In this document: piece after piece, positions 11,467-23,578 of the stretch
How the letters are laid out: each line of letters begins with the position of its first letter
Numbering within the stretch: position 1 is the first letter of the stretch
Source of the DNA: Benincasa hispida
Taxonomy: Eukaryota > Streptophyta > Magnoliopsida > Cucurbitales > Cucurbitaceae
DNA length: 64,000 nt
Direction of reading: 5' to 3'
Assembly: GCF_009727055.1 (NCBI RefSeq)
Contig: NC_052350.1
Span: 18,922,136 to 18,986,135 of the forward strand
Translations under genes and position numbers: made by a program
Notes under the pieces: generated by a model
What the model saw: the letters and a program-made list of their open reading frames with translations, nothing else
The model's database searches: none
Told to the model about the DNA's origin: nothing

Positions 11467-12836
11467 ATTTTAGTTCTAATTTCTTTAACTATAACTCTTA
11501 TAAAGAAAGAAACAACTAAAACAATCACATTGCTAAGCTAGACTAGGTATTTATAACTTTTATAAATTAACCTAAGTGTCATACTTCATGCAATGTTCAT
11601 TCATTACTATATATAAATTTTATATAATTTGTAATGAACCAAGTATACATGCTTTCATACACCCTTATATTATAACACTTATGATATAAAGATGATGCAT
11701 GGATATGTTTAATGTGTGCATATATTATAACTCTTATATTATATGATGCATGAGCATGCTTTAATATAATTTAATCATGCAAACTACTATATTATAACTC
11801 TTATAATATAAAGATGATGCATTAATAAATACATAACCTATGGTGGGTTTTAAAACTATATAGCATACTCTATGACATATAATTAAACATACATCACATG
11901 TACATTTTAAAAAAAAATTAATGGACGGGGATGATTAGCCTAAAAAATTGAAATTAAAACTAACTATTACATAAGTCATCGAGTCATCCGGTTCAAATAG
12001 GCGAACCGAGTCTTGAACCGCCCAAGTGAAGCCTCGCTCCCTGATCATGTAGCTTCTCTTTGTGATCATCGAGTAACGTTGAGTGAGTATATACGATCGT
12101 GTAGCATGGATTGAGTGCCTTTGATGTGCGATAAAGTATGAAGTCCACTCGATCGTGCAACGCACATCGAGTAACGCATGCCTAAACGATTGAGTAGACG
12201 AAACTATGCGATGAAGCATGATCATCTAAACGATCGAGGAGAAAGTGTCAAGTATTGCATACCGAGGATCGAGTAGCCAGTGACTATGCGATGAACATGT
12301 TGGCATACTTCGTTTAATGCGCGCGCCTACCATGCGTCAAGTATCATATACCCAACGATCGTTTACCTCAGCGTGTAGGCGATTGAGTAACTAACACTAC
12401 ACGATTGAGTAAACTCTTTACTCGGTCACTTAGCATTAACCATGCGATCGTTTAGTAAATATTACACGATCAAGTAGCCAAATCTAAACGATCGATTAGC
12501 CTGGGCTACATGATGCGACCAACCTTTGGTCTTCTTCCTCGATGAGAACGACATCTCCATGCGTTGAAGCTTCATCATGAACGACTCTTACAGACTCAAA
12601 CACTTTGAATATAGACTCGATAGCAAAGTTATTATGCCTAAAAACACAGGGGCCCTTAGAAATTAACTTGAAATGTAAGAAACCTTTAACAAAAAGAGGA
12701 AATCATCCTGAAACATCCATCAATTCACATCCACAATTACACTTAGCTCTTAAATGCTTCGTAGAACCAGAAAATCCACCAAGATTGCAAATGTAATTCA
12801 ATACATCAATGGAATTTGGAATATCAGGACAACCTG
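11467..12836 (-). mobile_element. Copia element B leader, distal part (non-coding)
   Basis: This continues the B leader interrupted by element C. It runs up to the primer binding site at 12837-12848 and aligns with the 1980-3338 block. It contains AT-rich sequence with repeated 'ttataactcttataatata' stretches (11650-11820) and a CGATCG-type array at 12040-12510. No credible gene is present; the 96-residue minus ORF at 11935-12225 lies in the repeat array. Confidence 0.65.
12040..12510. repeat. CGATCG-centred motif array, leader copy 2
   Basis: This is about 470 bp of variants around (A/G)CGAT(C/T)G(A/T)(G/T)TAG. Many carry the arm GATTGAGTA or GATCGAGTA, so this copy has a different dominant variant from the 2500-3060 array (CGATCGTGTAG / CGATCGTTTAG). 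Positions relative to the primer binding site are similar in the two leaders. Confidence 0.7.
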
Positions 12837-12848
12837 GCTCTAATACCA
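12837..12848 (-). other. Primer binding site of copia element B1
   Basis: The minus strand reads TGGTATTAGAGC, one transition from the standard TGGTATCAGAGC tRNA-Met site. It sits two bases from the LTR edge at 12851. Confidence 0.8.
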
Positions 12849-12850
12849 AT

Positions 12851-14899
12851 TGAAGGAACTCTTAAACAAGAGAACCAATGAGCAGAAGCAGATCATTTCA
12901 AACCCATTGTGAAAGAACAAGACATTTACAATCAAACAACAAGAGTTATGCTACATCAACGAGCAAATTACAGCATGCTTCGAGGATTCAAAACAAAGGG
13001 ATCGAGTAAGACATACCTTTGAAGAACTTTTTCTTCTCGTATACCCTTGATCAATCAACCAAGCATCCAAGCAAACTCGATCAAGTGCACGAACGAAACG
13101 AACAAACCCAGAAACTCAAACTGGTAAATACTCGAACACAATCGAGTGAAACTCAATCCTCGACCCTCGAACTAGAAACTCGACACCACTACTCAATTAC
13201 CTTGGTATTCTCGGTGTGAGAATCCAGGAGGTGTGGGCTCTGTATGAATTTGGTAGAGGGAAGGAGGAATTGAACGATCTAGTAAATGATTGAGTAAGTG
13301 GGAGAAAGGCTAAGTCAATCGTTTAGACTGAGCACTCGATCGTTTAGTATCGAGGAGCTATCATCTAGCAAACTCGGTCCTTGATCGTGTATACTCTGAA
13401 AACTATCGTATAGCTTTTTCTCTTTTCACAATTGGAAATGCATTGGATTTTTTAAAAATGAAAACGATTTTCATTTTATTCATCATTTATCAAAACTGAA
13501 TAAAACATCCCACTCTTTCAGTTAATATGGAAAAAACAATTATCTCATAATTGTTTTGTTATAAATAAATATAATAACCAATTTATCATATTATATTTAT
13601 AACCTATAGTTTTAATATCACATCATATGCAAGATATAAGTTCTTTTTCTCCTTTATTGCATTTAATATAAATTATATTATATTAATTCCTCCAATTAAT
13701 GTATCTAATACATCAAATCAATTATATCACATATAATTGACTCAACTTAATTATATCATATATAATCAAATTCCCTCTTGTTAATTTGAACACTTCAAAC
13801 TAACCCAAAAACTGATTCTCAACTTGAATCCATTGACTACCAAGGGGACCTTATGGACCTATAACTTGAAGCTCCAATGGTCCGTGAATAACTGACTAAA
13901 CTCTTTAATCACGATATCCACGGTTCGTTAACTATCGGACATTTCACTAAAGACCGACAACTAAACTCTTCGCACTACATATATATTTTTGTGTCCATTG
14001 GATATAACCAATCAACAGTACGATGACCCTTCACAAATTGATCGTAATTACAATTGGGCCAATTTACCGTTTTGCCTTTGTAGTTACATCTAACTCCTTA
14101 AGTACCACTGATTCTTCTAATGAATAATACATCATAGTCCCACTATGAGTAAATACTTATCGGGCCATGAGAAGGTGTGGTACCACATTTTTCAAGCCCC
14201 GGAATCAGCCCTTAAGGGAGCAATTTATCTACTTACCCCTGCTTCGGAGAATGATTGAATTCTGACTGGTGTATCTGAGTTCCCAACTCCCCAATCAAAT
14301 GAATCCCCAAAATGGTAGGTTTGAGTCAGCGATCTGACCATTTACACCCATGCAAATCAAAGGACTGCCCTCATAGGCAGGAGTTCCTAACTCACTTAAG
14401 ATTAAGGTCATGTTACCTATGGTCATCCTAGTGAAATGAAAGTCTCTATCATGAACGACATTATATAATGAGACTAAACATTTCCTGGTTCGATCTTATA
14501 CAAACTCCTTTGTATAGAGCATCCTCACTCGCATGTCTAATACATGAATAGTCAGGATCAGACCATTTGTAGAACTTTACAACACTTCTAACATCTACAA
14601 AGTGGGCCATACTCGTAGCGTCACCAAGATAAGGTTTCCCTTCTTTATCCATATACTGTAGACCATTTAGGTTATCACATAAAGCACGATCTATTTGTAT
14701 GTCTCTATATACATGCTTAAGTTACAACGACAACTGGGGATCATAGTTTATTGGTTTATGGTTAATGCAAATAAAATAACTTATATTTCATACACAGTAG
14801 TGAATAAAATATCTCATATTATTATATCACAAAGAGTTTGTTCATACATGTGTTTACAAACTACAAGACCCTACGAGATTTAGAGCATTAACCCCAACA
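12851..14899 (-). mobile_element. Copia element B1 5' LTR
   Basis: This minus-oriented LTR starts on the plus strand at TGAAGGAACT beside the primer binding site and ends with CCCCAACA at 14899 (minus-strand TGTTGGGG). It aligns with the LTR at 3353-5198 but lacks about 43 bp just inside its low edge; the deletion ends share the dinucleotide TG. It directly abuts element A reverse transcriptase at 14900. ORFs within it are not gene-like. Confidence 0.75.
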
Positions 14900-15357
14900 G
14901 TCAAGCACATCTACCTTAACAGTTGAGGAAGCCTCGACGAAGTGGGAGGTTTACAAATCAACCTGCTCATTATGTGGGTTTAATAGAAACCCTGACCGTG
15001 ATATGAGATGGCGAAGTTGAGGATCCATGGTTCTATAGACAGACAATGAATGATGTGGACAAAGATGAATGGGTTAAAGCTATGGATCATGATATTGAGT
15101 CTATGTACTTCAACTCAGTTTGTGAACTTGTACATCAACCTGGTGGGGTAAAACCTAGGTTGAAATGGATCTACAAGAGAAAAAAACGATATAGATGGGA
15201 AGGTACAAACCTTTAAGGCTAGACTTGTAGCAAAGGGTTATACCCAAGTTGAAGGAGTGAACTATGAAGAAACTTTCTCACGTGTTGCCATACTAAAGTC
15301 TATCTATATTCTCCCATCTATTGTCACATGTTATGACTATGAAATATGAAAAATGTG
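14900..15357 (+). pseudogene. Ty1/copia reverse transcriptase remnant (element A, continued)
   Basis: Joined plus frames give the linker and start of a copia reverse transcriptase, with recognisable motifs such as NDVDKDEW, KWIYKRK and LVAKGYTQVEGVNYEETFS. Stops and frameshifts are present (for example near 15005 and 15215). It ends at the point where the family's text would run into the catalytic YxDD half, because LTR D starts at 15358. It is best read as the continuation of the polyprotein broken at 1979, with about 0.3 kb lost at the junction. Confidence 0.85.
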
Positions 15358-17519
15358 TTGGGTTTTATGCCTTAAAACTCGTAGATAGTAAATGTAAATA
15401 GTTTACTGTCATCAACAAAGAATTATCAATATTATTTCAATAAGTGTTATTGATTGTACTGTATTCGTTTTGCCTTAATAACCCAAAATCCAATAAATTA
15501 ACATCTTAGGTTGTCTTATGAGTCTCAAAATATATGTGAAAACATATAGAGTTTAATATTCAAGATGCAGCCTAAAAGGTCTATAGTATAGGGATAAGGT
15601 GGGGTATCTTATTCTAGTGACACTATGGATACAACCCACTTCGTATTTGATACAAACATAATGATCCAACGCTGCGTGTAGGTGATATGCGAGTGGGGGT
15701 ATCCTACGCAATGAGTTTGCATAAGGTTGGACCACGGAGTAGTGACCACTAGATGTAACTTCGTTGACTTGTTAGGTTCCTATTTCAATAAGGTGACCTA
15801 GGCAACTTAGTCTTAACCCTGAGCGTATTATGAACTCTTTTTCAGAGTGGCCACGAGTTGGAGTTGGGAGCATAATAATACAAGATGTATTTTTCTTTTT
15901 CCCGACAATAAGGTAACTAGATGAGTGTTCCCTTAAGTGGTGTCTCTGAGACTTGAACAAAGGGCCCTACCCTCTCACTGGCTCGAAAAGGTTTCTGTTT
16001 ATGGTTGGACCATAAACAGGTTATTCATTAGAGGAGTAGTGGTATTTAAGGATAAAGAAGTAACCTAGGGGTAAAACAGTAATTTTGACCTAGTTGGTGT
16101 TATGAGCAACCTTGAAGGACTAACTTATTGTTATTGGTCTATATCTGTGGACATAGAAATATATTTGTAGTGAAAAGAGTGTAGTGGTTCTTTAATAGAG
16201 TGTACCTACAATTAACAAATATTGATTAATGTGGCTAATGAGTTCAGCTAATTAATCTTATATCGTTGTAGCTTCTAATCTGTCGGTCCATAAGGTCCCA
16301 TTCCTAGCTCGTAAAAGGAATTGAGGTTATTATGTTTTGAATAGAGTTTGAAATTTTTAAATTCAATTAGGGATTGTATAATGTATAATGATGGAGTTCA
16401 AAATAATGCGTATTAGATTATAAAGTTTATATTTTAATTAAATTTTATAATATAAATTTAATTTTGGATATGATTCAAAATTAATTTATGGGAGAATTAA
16501 ATATTTGATGGAGTTCAAATATTAATTTAATATGAATTGGATTCATATTTAAACTATATGTTAAAATTAATGCGTATTAGATGAACATTAAAACTATAGG
16601 TTATGAGACAAATACAATTGAATATGATTCAAATGTAAGTTAGATTAAATATTTGATATTTAACGTGGTAATTAATTCATTAGAGAATTAATTAATTATT
16701 AATTTAATTTAATTAATTGAATTAAAGCTATAGATTATGTGAGAGATGTTTCATTTAAATATGATTTAAGTGAAATGATTAATTAAATTAGATTTAATTA
16801 ATTATTAATTAATTAATTAATTAAAATTTTTATTGTATTAAATCAAATAACTCCCATGTAAGGGAGTTATCTGAAAGATGAGATAGCTCCCACGTTTCCT
16901 CTCTCTTCATTAGTTAAAAACAAAAGAATGAAGAAGGTCAAAGGTTTTCTTCAAGAAAGAATTTCTTACAAAGGCATGTTGTGGAAAAACAAAATCTTTA
17001 AAAAAATTATCCTTTTTCTTCCCAATTAGAAATTTATTCCCAAAAACCAATACCAATATTCTCAGAGAATATGAATGTTTCCGAATTGGTAGTGTTCATG
17101 TTTTCAATCCCAAGGACAATTGGCCCATTCGTCTGAGTCGTCAACGAGAGTAAGTGATTCTTTTCTTTTATTAGTAGGATTGAATTTTTATATGTTATGC
17201 ATGCTTAACCTAAAATTTTTATAGTAGGTTTTTTTTTTTTTTTTTTCTTTTTATCTCTGTGATATTTTGTATTCAGAGTGTATTAGTATTTCAATTTCTC
17301 AATTAATTTCAAGTTGAGGTCCTGATAATTCCACTACGCTAGGGATTTTATTCCTACAATTGATGTNAACCTAAAATTTTTATAGTAGGTTTTTTTTTTT
17401 TTTTTCTTTTTATCTCTGTGATATTTTGTATGTTCAGAGTGTATTAGTATTTCAATTTCTCAATTAATTTCAAGTTGAGGTCCTGATAATTCCACTACGC
17501 TAGGGATTTTATTCCTACA
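15358..17519 (+). mobile_element. Copia element D 5' LTR
   Basis: The LTR starts TGTTGGGTTT at 15358 within element A reverse transcriptase and ends CCTACA at 17519. It is followed by a degenerate primer binding site (17521-17533, TTGATGTTAGAGG, compared with TTGGTATCAGAGC). The last ~160 bp are duplicated around a single N at 17367, so the true length is nearer 2.0 kb. Part of the LTR (about 17030-17165) recurs at 21127-21263. AT-rich sequence dominates and there is no credible ORF. Confidence 0.75.
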
Positions 17520-17527
17520 ATTGATGT
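17207..17527. repeat. 160-bp direct duplication flanking a single N
   Basis: Bases 17207-17366 and 17368-17527 are near-identical and differ mainly in poly-T length and a 2-base indel (TGTATTCAG versus TGTATGTTCAG). They are separated by one N. The unit spans the end of the LTR and the first bases of the primer binding site. The abutment on an N suggests an assembly join rather than a biological tandem duplication. Confidence 0.85.
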
Positions 17528-19762
17528 TAGAGGCAAGTCATAGAATTAATTCAGAATTTTGAAATTTTCACTGGTTTGGTGGGTTGAATTACATTATGAA
17601 TGTGGTTTGCAAAAGAATATTTATGGTAATTTTTGGCCATAGATTTATATGTTTGATTCGATCAATTTGTAAAAGCCCATGCATTTTTGTGCATTTTATC
17701 ATGTAATTTGAGTCTTATATAAGTCCTTGTTTAGAATTATGGTTGTTATCGGTGAAGATCGAGACCAATTTTGGCAAAACGGAAGAACAATCAACGAACT
17801 CCCCATAATTTCTTTCTGATGTCACAGCATTGCAACGTTGCAACGCTACAACATGTGCGACACTAGGGTTTGCGTTGTGCGTGGTTCAGCTGCGGTTCAC
17901 GGTGGTCCAATCTAGTTTGGCTGGTTCAAGGTGGTCCGGTCTGATTTTTGTTGGTTGGCTTGGTTCGTGGTTTTGAGGTCTGGTTAGAAGCGATGCCAAT
18001 CAGTTTGAGTAGGTCTGGTCCGGTTCTGGAGCGACAGAAGCTGTATTAGGATAAACTTTGTAAAATTATTGTAATTTATTGCTTTATTTTATCCTAGGGG
18101 CCAAATTACTGATTCATCTGCTATTAAATGCTTTATGGATGTCATTTAGATAAATCCCACCATAGGTTAAGCATTTTTATGCATTTAAATATATTATAAG
18201 GGTTATAATGTATGGTATTAATGCATAATGTATATAATTTCATGAGTTATTTAATACATTTTGATATGTTAAATATATGAAATTGGAAAAGCATGATGCA
18301 TGACATTACTTAGGTAAATATAAAGGGTTATATTTAGTGATGTTTTATGTATGCATGGTTGATTTTTCATGATTTTTTTAATATTAGTGTTATATTAATA
18401 AAGTTGAAAATCAATTTGCATTGAGCATGATACATCCATAGTTTAATATAATTGTTATATTAAAGTCATGAAATGCATGTTATATGGTTTTCTTATTAAT
18501 TAGATTTTGATTGTTAATTAATTAAACCATAGAAAGCATGATTAAAGGGCTAATAATTAATTTTATATTAGTTATAAAATCAATTTTTGGTAACTGTCAA
18601 CCTATAATAAAGAGTTGCATGCAAACTTAAGATCTTAGGGAATTGAAATTAATGTTAAAATGTTTAAAATTAATTTAGACCTTAGATCAAAATAATTCTA
18701 ATAAGGCTAGAATTAAGTCCCATTGTTTTAATAGTTTTAAAATATAACTGAATAAGACAAACAAGATTTTAGATTATAAGAAAACTCTAATGGTGAAGCT
18801 TTATCTAGGTTGAGGGTACTTAAGATGACGGTTTACGGAACACCTCCTACCTAGGAACTGACATGGAACTTGAGTTGAATTAACTTTAGTCATGTTAGCA
18901 TGCTATATCACTAGGTTAAATAAATGATTTCATTCACCTAGAATATCAAAGTAAAGACATGATTATAAGAGTTATAATAGGCATAGGCTTAGATAGATTC
19001 ATCAGCTATAAATTAACTAAGTATAATAAAACCCTAAAACAGTAGAACACTTTAGTGGGAGAAAAATGGTATATGGGATATATCAATTTTTAGCTCTCAC
19101 ATCCCTATGAGTTCACACAATGAGATCTATGCTCAGTTTCAGGTCACCTTAGGCTTGGCCTCCCTTCGAAAAGTGTTTGCATGGGTCAATACCAAGGTGA
19201 ATAAGGGTAAGTCGGAGAAAGATGCGTGTCAACATATCCTATGGTCTCCTCCATTAGGTTGCATCATGAGATTCCTATGATCCGCCTGTGTGTCTTCCTG
19301 GAGTGACCACCTCTTCGAAAGGCCTGATCATAAGATTCAGAACAACGCAAACTCTAGTAGTGGATAAAGTTTCTTAGGTTAATCTTCAACAATTGTTCTT
19401 CCTTATGGTAGCCTATTGAAGCCTACCTCTAGGATCCAAAAATGGTAGGATCACAATTACGGAATGAATTAAGCTAGTTAATGAATATTTGGCCGATCAA
19501 TGATAGCTAAGAATTATAGGAATAAGGGTTATTCTAGTATTAGTAATTAGCTAAGATTGTCTCCATTCAGGGGAGGGGTAGTTGATCAGCCTTCGATGGT
19601 TGTTGCTCTAAACCTCTGAAATATAGTTGCAAGAACTAAATCAATAGTTTAATTAGGTTCTTTGATTGCTTGTTTTTGCTGAATTGATTGGATGCTTGTA
19701 TTTTGTGTAATGGGTTAAGGCAAATATAACTGATATGGTCAATTGTTTGTTATTCGTTTCAG
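17520..19762 (+). mobile_element. Copia element D leader (non-coding)
   Basis: This 2.2-kb leader between the primer binding site and the gag start has no ORF of note. It includes a CCGGT / GGTTC-rich tract (17870-18040) comparable to 2300-2450 in the B leader, AT-rich sequence with 'accatagg' and 'ttataaggg' blocks seen reversed in B, and a final segment (about 18800-19350) similar to the leaders upstream of the B and E gag genes. Confidence 0.65.
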
Positions 19763-21126
19763 TATGTCTTCCACAATTATTTCCTTGGTAAAGAACGAAA
19801 ACTAACCAGTGAAAACTATGCGATATGAAAATCTAACTTGTATACGATTCTAGTTATAGATTATCTACGGTTCATCTTAACGGAGCATCCTCCAATATGC
19901 TCAAAATGCATCCCAAGCAATAAGGGATGCTCATGACCACTGGACAAAATCCAATGACAAGGCCTGAGTCTACATCTTGGCAAATCTGTCTGACGTTTTT
20001 ACCAAGAAACATGAGGTCATGATCACTGCATGTCAGATCATTGAGTCTCTTTAAGAGATGTTTGGACAACCATCCTCTCAGATCCGGCACGAGGCCCTTA
20101 AGTAAGTTTATAATGCGTGAATAAAGGAAGGCTAGTCAGTGAGAGAACATATTCTTGACCTTATCGTCTACTTTAATGTCACCAAGAATAATTGGTGCGG
20201 TCATCAACGAGCAAAGTCAGGTGTCCTTTATGATGGAATCTCTTTTGAAGAGTTTCCTTCAATTCCATAGCAATGCGGTTATAAATAAGAGTATACCATA
20301 ACTACCTTCCAAAATGAATTACATACTTATGAGTCTCTTATGGAAAGTAACGGATCGGTAGAAGGAGAAGCAAATTTTTCCCATTCCAAAAAGTTTCATC
20401 GTCTGGAATTAAGTCTGTTCTCTCATTGTCTGATTCTAAGAAGATCCATAAGAAGAAATGAGGGAAAAGGAAGGTTCCCGCTGCTGGAAAATGCAATGGC
20501 AAGGCCAAGATGGCCAACAAGGGCAAATGCTTCCACTGCAATATGGATGGTCACTGAAAACACAATTGTCCAAAGTACCTCGCTGAAAAGGAGAAAGAAA
20601 AGGAAGGTAAATATGATTTACTAATTCTAGAAACTTGTTTAGTAAAAAAATAACCATGATTCCTGAATACTCGATTCGTAAGACACTTATCATGTTTGTT
20701 CTTCTTTACAGGGAATTAGTTCCTTCTAGTAGCTCGAGGAGGGTGAAATGACGCTCAAGATTGGAACGGGAGATTCCATTTCAGCTCGTCTAGTGGAAGG
20801 TGCAAAGTCATTTTTTGGAAATAGATACTTGTTTCTAGAAAAGTTTGTATATAGTTCCTAAAATTAAAAGGAACCTTGTATCTATTTCTTTTTTAATCGA
20901 ACAAATGTATTTAGTTTCTTTTTATTTTAATTAAATGTTCATTATAAAAAATGGTGTGACATTTATTCTGCTAAATTAGAAAACAACTTGTATATGTTAA
21001 GACCAACTGAAGCAAAAGCACTTATAAATCATGAGATGTTTAAAACTGTAATACTCAAATAAAAAGGCAAAGAATTTCTCCAAGTAACAATAATACATAT
21101 TTGGCATTTAAGATTAGGTCAAATAC
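19763..21126 (+). pseudogene. Ty1/copia gag and pre-integrase remnant (element D)
   Basis: A gag start is plausible at 19763 (MSSTIISLV) but the frame closes after 14 codons. Joined frames show conserved gag strings (EMFGQPSSQ, EHILDLIV) and a CCHC zinc knuckle at about 20533-20575 in which the residue after the His is a stop codon. The pre-integrase domain follows to about 21120. Numerous stops and frameshifts make it non-functional. Integrase, reverse transcriptase and RNase H are absent; sequence jumps at about 21127 to an LTR fragment. Confidence 0.82.
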
Positions 21127-21263
21127 TTAGTTCCCACAAATCAATACCAATATTCTTAGAGAATAGGAAAGTTTCCAAATTGGTAGTGTTCGTATTTTCA
21201 ATTCCAAGGAGAATTGGCCCATTCGTCTGAGTCGTCAATGAGAGTAAGTGCTTTTTTTCTTTT
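21127..21263 (+). mobile_element. LTR fragment of copia element D type
   Basis: These 137 bp match the internal LTR segment at about 17030-17165 (shared 'aattggtagtgtt..tattttcaatcccaagga' and 'ggcccattcgtctgagtcgtc' blocks, with small differences). It directly follows D pre-integrase and directly precedes oppositely oriented element E, marking a deletion or rearrangement junction. Confidence 0.75.
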
Positions 21264-22795
21264 ATCCAAGGGTTCTTTGACTTTATGACCTTTTCCAGTA
21301 AAATGTCTTTTAGTCATTTTGCCTTCAAGACATAACTCACATACTAGTAGAGATTTTTTTTTCTAACTCACTTATAAATCTATTCCTAACCAATCTCTCA
21401 ATCCTATTGAGGTTTATGTAACCTAATCTTAGCCAAAGTTAGACATTTTCTTTAGTAGAAACTTTTTGTCTTTTATTTTGAGTTACTATAGTTCTGAACA
21501 TTTTAGTATTAAGGAGGTTCTTAGATGCTAACGACCTTAGCACATAAAGATTATTGTCTAGGTTTGCAGAACAAATATTCACAACATTCTTATAAACAAA
21601 TGATTTATTCATAAGAAATTAACAGAATAAGATTGTTTGAACGAAGCTTTAACAGAAATAAGGTTTCATTTAATATCTGGAACCACATACACATTATCCA
21701 ATAATAAATATGTTTTCTAAAAAAGTAAGTGGAGTCCTCCCACTGTAACTACTGAGACAACATGCCTTGTTCCAACTCGTAGTGTCATCTCACCAATTAT
21801 AAGTTGCTGCCAGGAACTAATTCCTTGAAAAGAAGAATAAACATGATTAGTGGCGTCTGAATCATTTATCCAAGATGAATCATTATTCTCCACTAAGCAG
21901 GTTTCCAGAACTAGTAAATCATATTTACCTTGTTTGGCTTTCTTCTTCTCTACCAAATACTTGGGACAATTCCTCTTCCAATGTCCCTTCTGGTTGTATT
22001 GGAAGCAAATTCCCTTGGCAACTTTGGTCTTTCTACCCCTCTAAGCCACAGCAAGGTTAGCTTTTCCTTGAGCTCCCTTATTTTTCTTCAACTTTTTGGT
22101 GCCGGAAGAAGAAGGTACAAACCTCGTTCTAGAGGTTGGACCTTTATGCAACTTCTTTGTGGAAGTGGCAACATTTGCCTCTTTTTTCTGCTCCTTGAAT
22201 TTCATTAAGGACTGGTAACTATGTAGTTCATTAAGAAGGGTGGTCAAGTTGTAGTCTAGCTTGTTCATGACAGCATTACTATATAACTGGAGAAAACTAT
22301 CAGGTAGAGTCTCGAAGATGAGGCTAACCTGACTGGCTTCATCGATGACAGGCTCATTCATCTCAATCACGTTCAAATGGACTATCATGTTTAGAACATG
22401 TTCTGGAATAGATGCCTTCTCTTTCATACAGGCGTTAAAGATTAATTCAAGACCATCGTGTCGGAGTTGGATGGACGGTTGTCCAAACATCTCCCTCAAT
22501 GACTTCATGACCTCACGAGCTATGACCATAGTTTTGTGCTTCTTGACTAAAACTTCAGATAAGCTTGCTAAAATGTATGCTCAGGATTTCTCATTTTCCT
22601 TGACCCATCTTTCTTACGCCTTCCAAACATTTCAGACTGCATTAGCAGCAGGGACTTGAGGACATTCCTCAACTAGGACAAACCTCAGGTCGACAATTAT
22701 TAGCATAATGTTTATAGTGTTCTTCCAGCTAGTATAATTGTCTCCATTTAACTTGTCAACACTTAGCAGATCTAATGTAGCACTAGTCGTTTGCA
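21264..22795 (-). pseudogene. Ty1/copia gag and pre-integrase remnant (element E)
   Basis: This is the best preserved copia gag in the window. On the minus strand a 162-residue open frame (22529-22041) covers the central and C-terminal gag domain, with the EMFGQPS and NLTTLLNELHSYQSL blocks. The N-terminal part, up to about 22795, is frameshifted; the expected start codon is not an ATG. A zinc knuckle lies at about 21985-22030, in which the first Cys-x2-Cys reads as Cys-x2-Tyr. A pre-integrase domain follows (21264-21960). Pol beyond this is missing. D and E are convergent and related, so 19763-22795 is in effect a diverged inverted repeat. Confidence 0.82.
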
Positions 22796-23578
22796 AATTA
22801 TTGAAATATACAAATTATTTATATTAGTTATTAAGGTATTACCCATGAAAAGCCAATCAGTTTAGCAAAATTCTAATGTACCCTATGTGACATCTATTTT
22901 ACAACGATGCTTCAATGAGTTAGGATAAAAGTCACTGTAGGGTGATCAGTTACCCTTTCACTGAATTGAAAGAATCTTAACTAATCATTACACCTGAATA
23001 ACTCTTATGTCTATAACAATTAGTCACCATTGTTCGGTCCATAAATCATTAACTTACTTAACAATTTCTTGTAAGTGTAACCCTTCATTTTTAGACTCTA
23101 GAGTTTCACCCCAATGAGCCAACCATAGGGTATGGACAAAAACTAAAGAAGTCTTATCCATTTATGAAGTTAAGTAAAATTTCATGCAAAATGCCATCTG
23201 TAGGGGATACTTTACACTGAACCAATGAAGAAGATCGTGGGATATTTTGACACACGTCTCTCTCCCACTTACTATAAACACCATCTCCATTCACCTTGTT
23301 GTTGACCTATGCTAACACCATCCATAGGGGGACACAAGCAAAAGTACTTTGAGATCGAGCATAGATCTTACGGTGTGAACTATATAGGGAGAAACATGAA
23401 AGGAAATTGAAGTATCTTATACATCGTTTTTCTTCCACTGAATGTTTTAAACCTAGGATTCATTTACATAGAAAAATTTAGCTAATTAATTTTACTAAGT
23501 GATTGTTATGTTTGCCCAATATAACTATTATATTGGATAATTTAATTATTCATTTGCATGCTTATAACATATTTATTT
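22796..23578 (-). mobile_element. Copia element E leader fragment
   Basis: This is non-coding and aligns with the leader upstream of the B gag (5669-6600), including the 'ctaatgtaccctatgtgacatctatttt' region and the 'gtgggatat..cccacttactat..aacac' region. It ends at about 23578, where unrelated sequence begins; no E LTR was found to its right. Confidence 0.65.

Noticed and set aside
22345..22659. 104-residue plus-strand open frame
   Set aside because: It is antisense to the better-supported element E gag frame on the minus strand.
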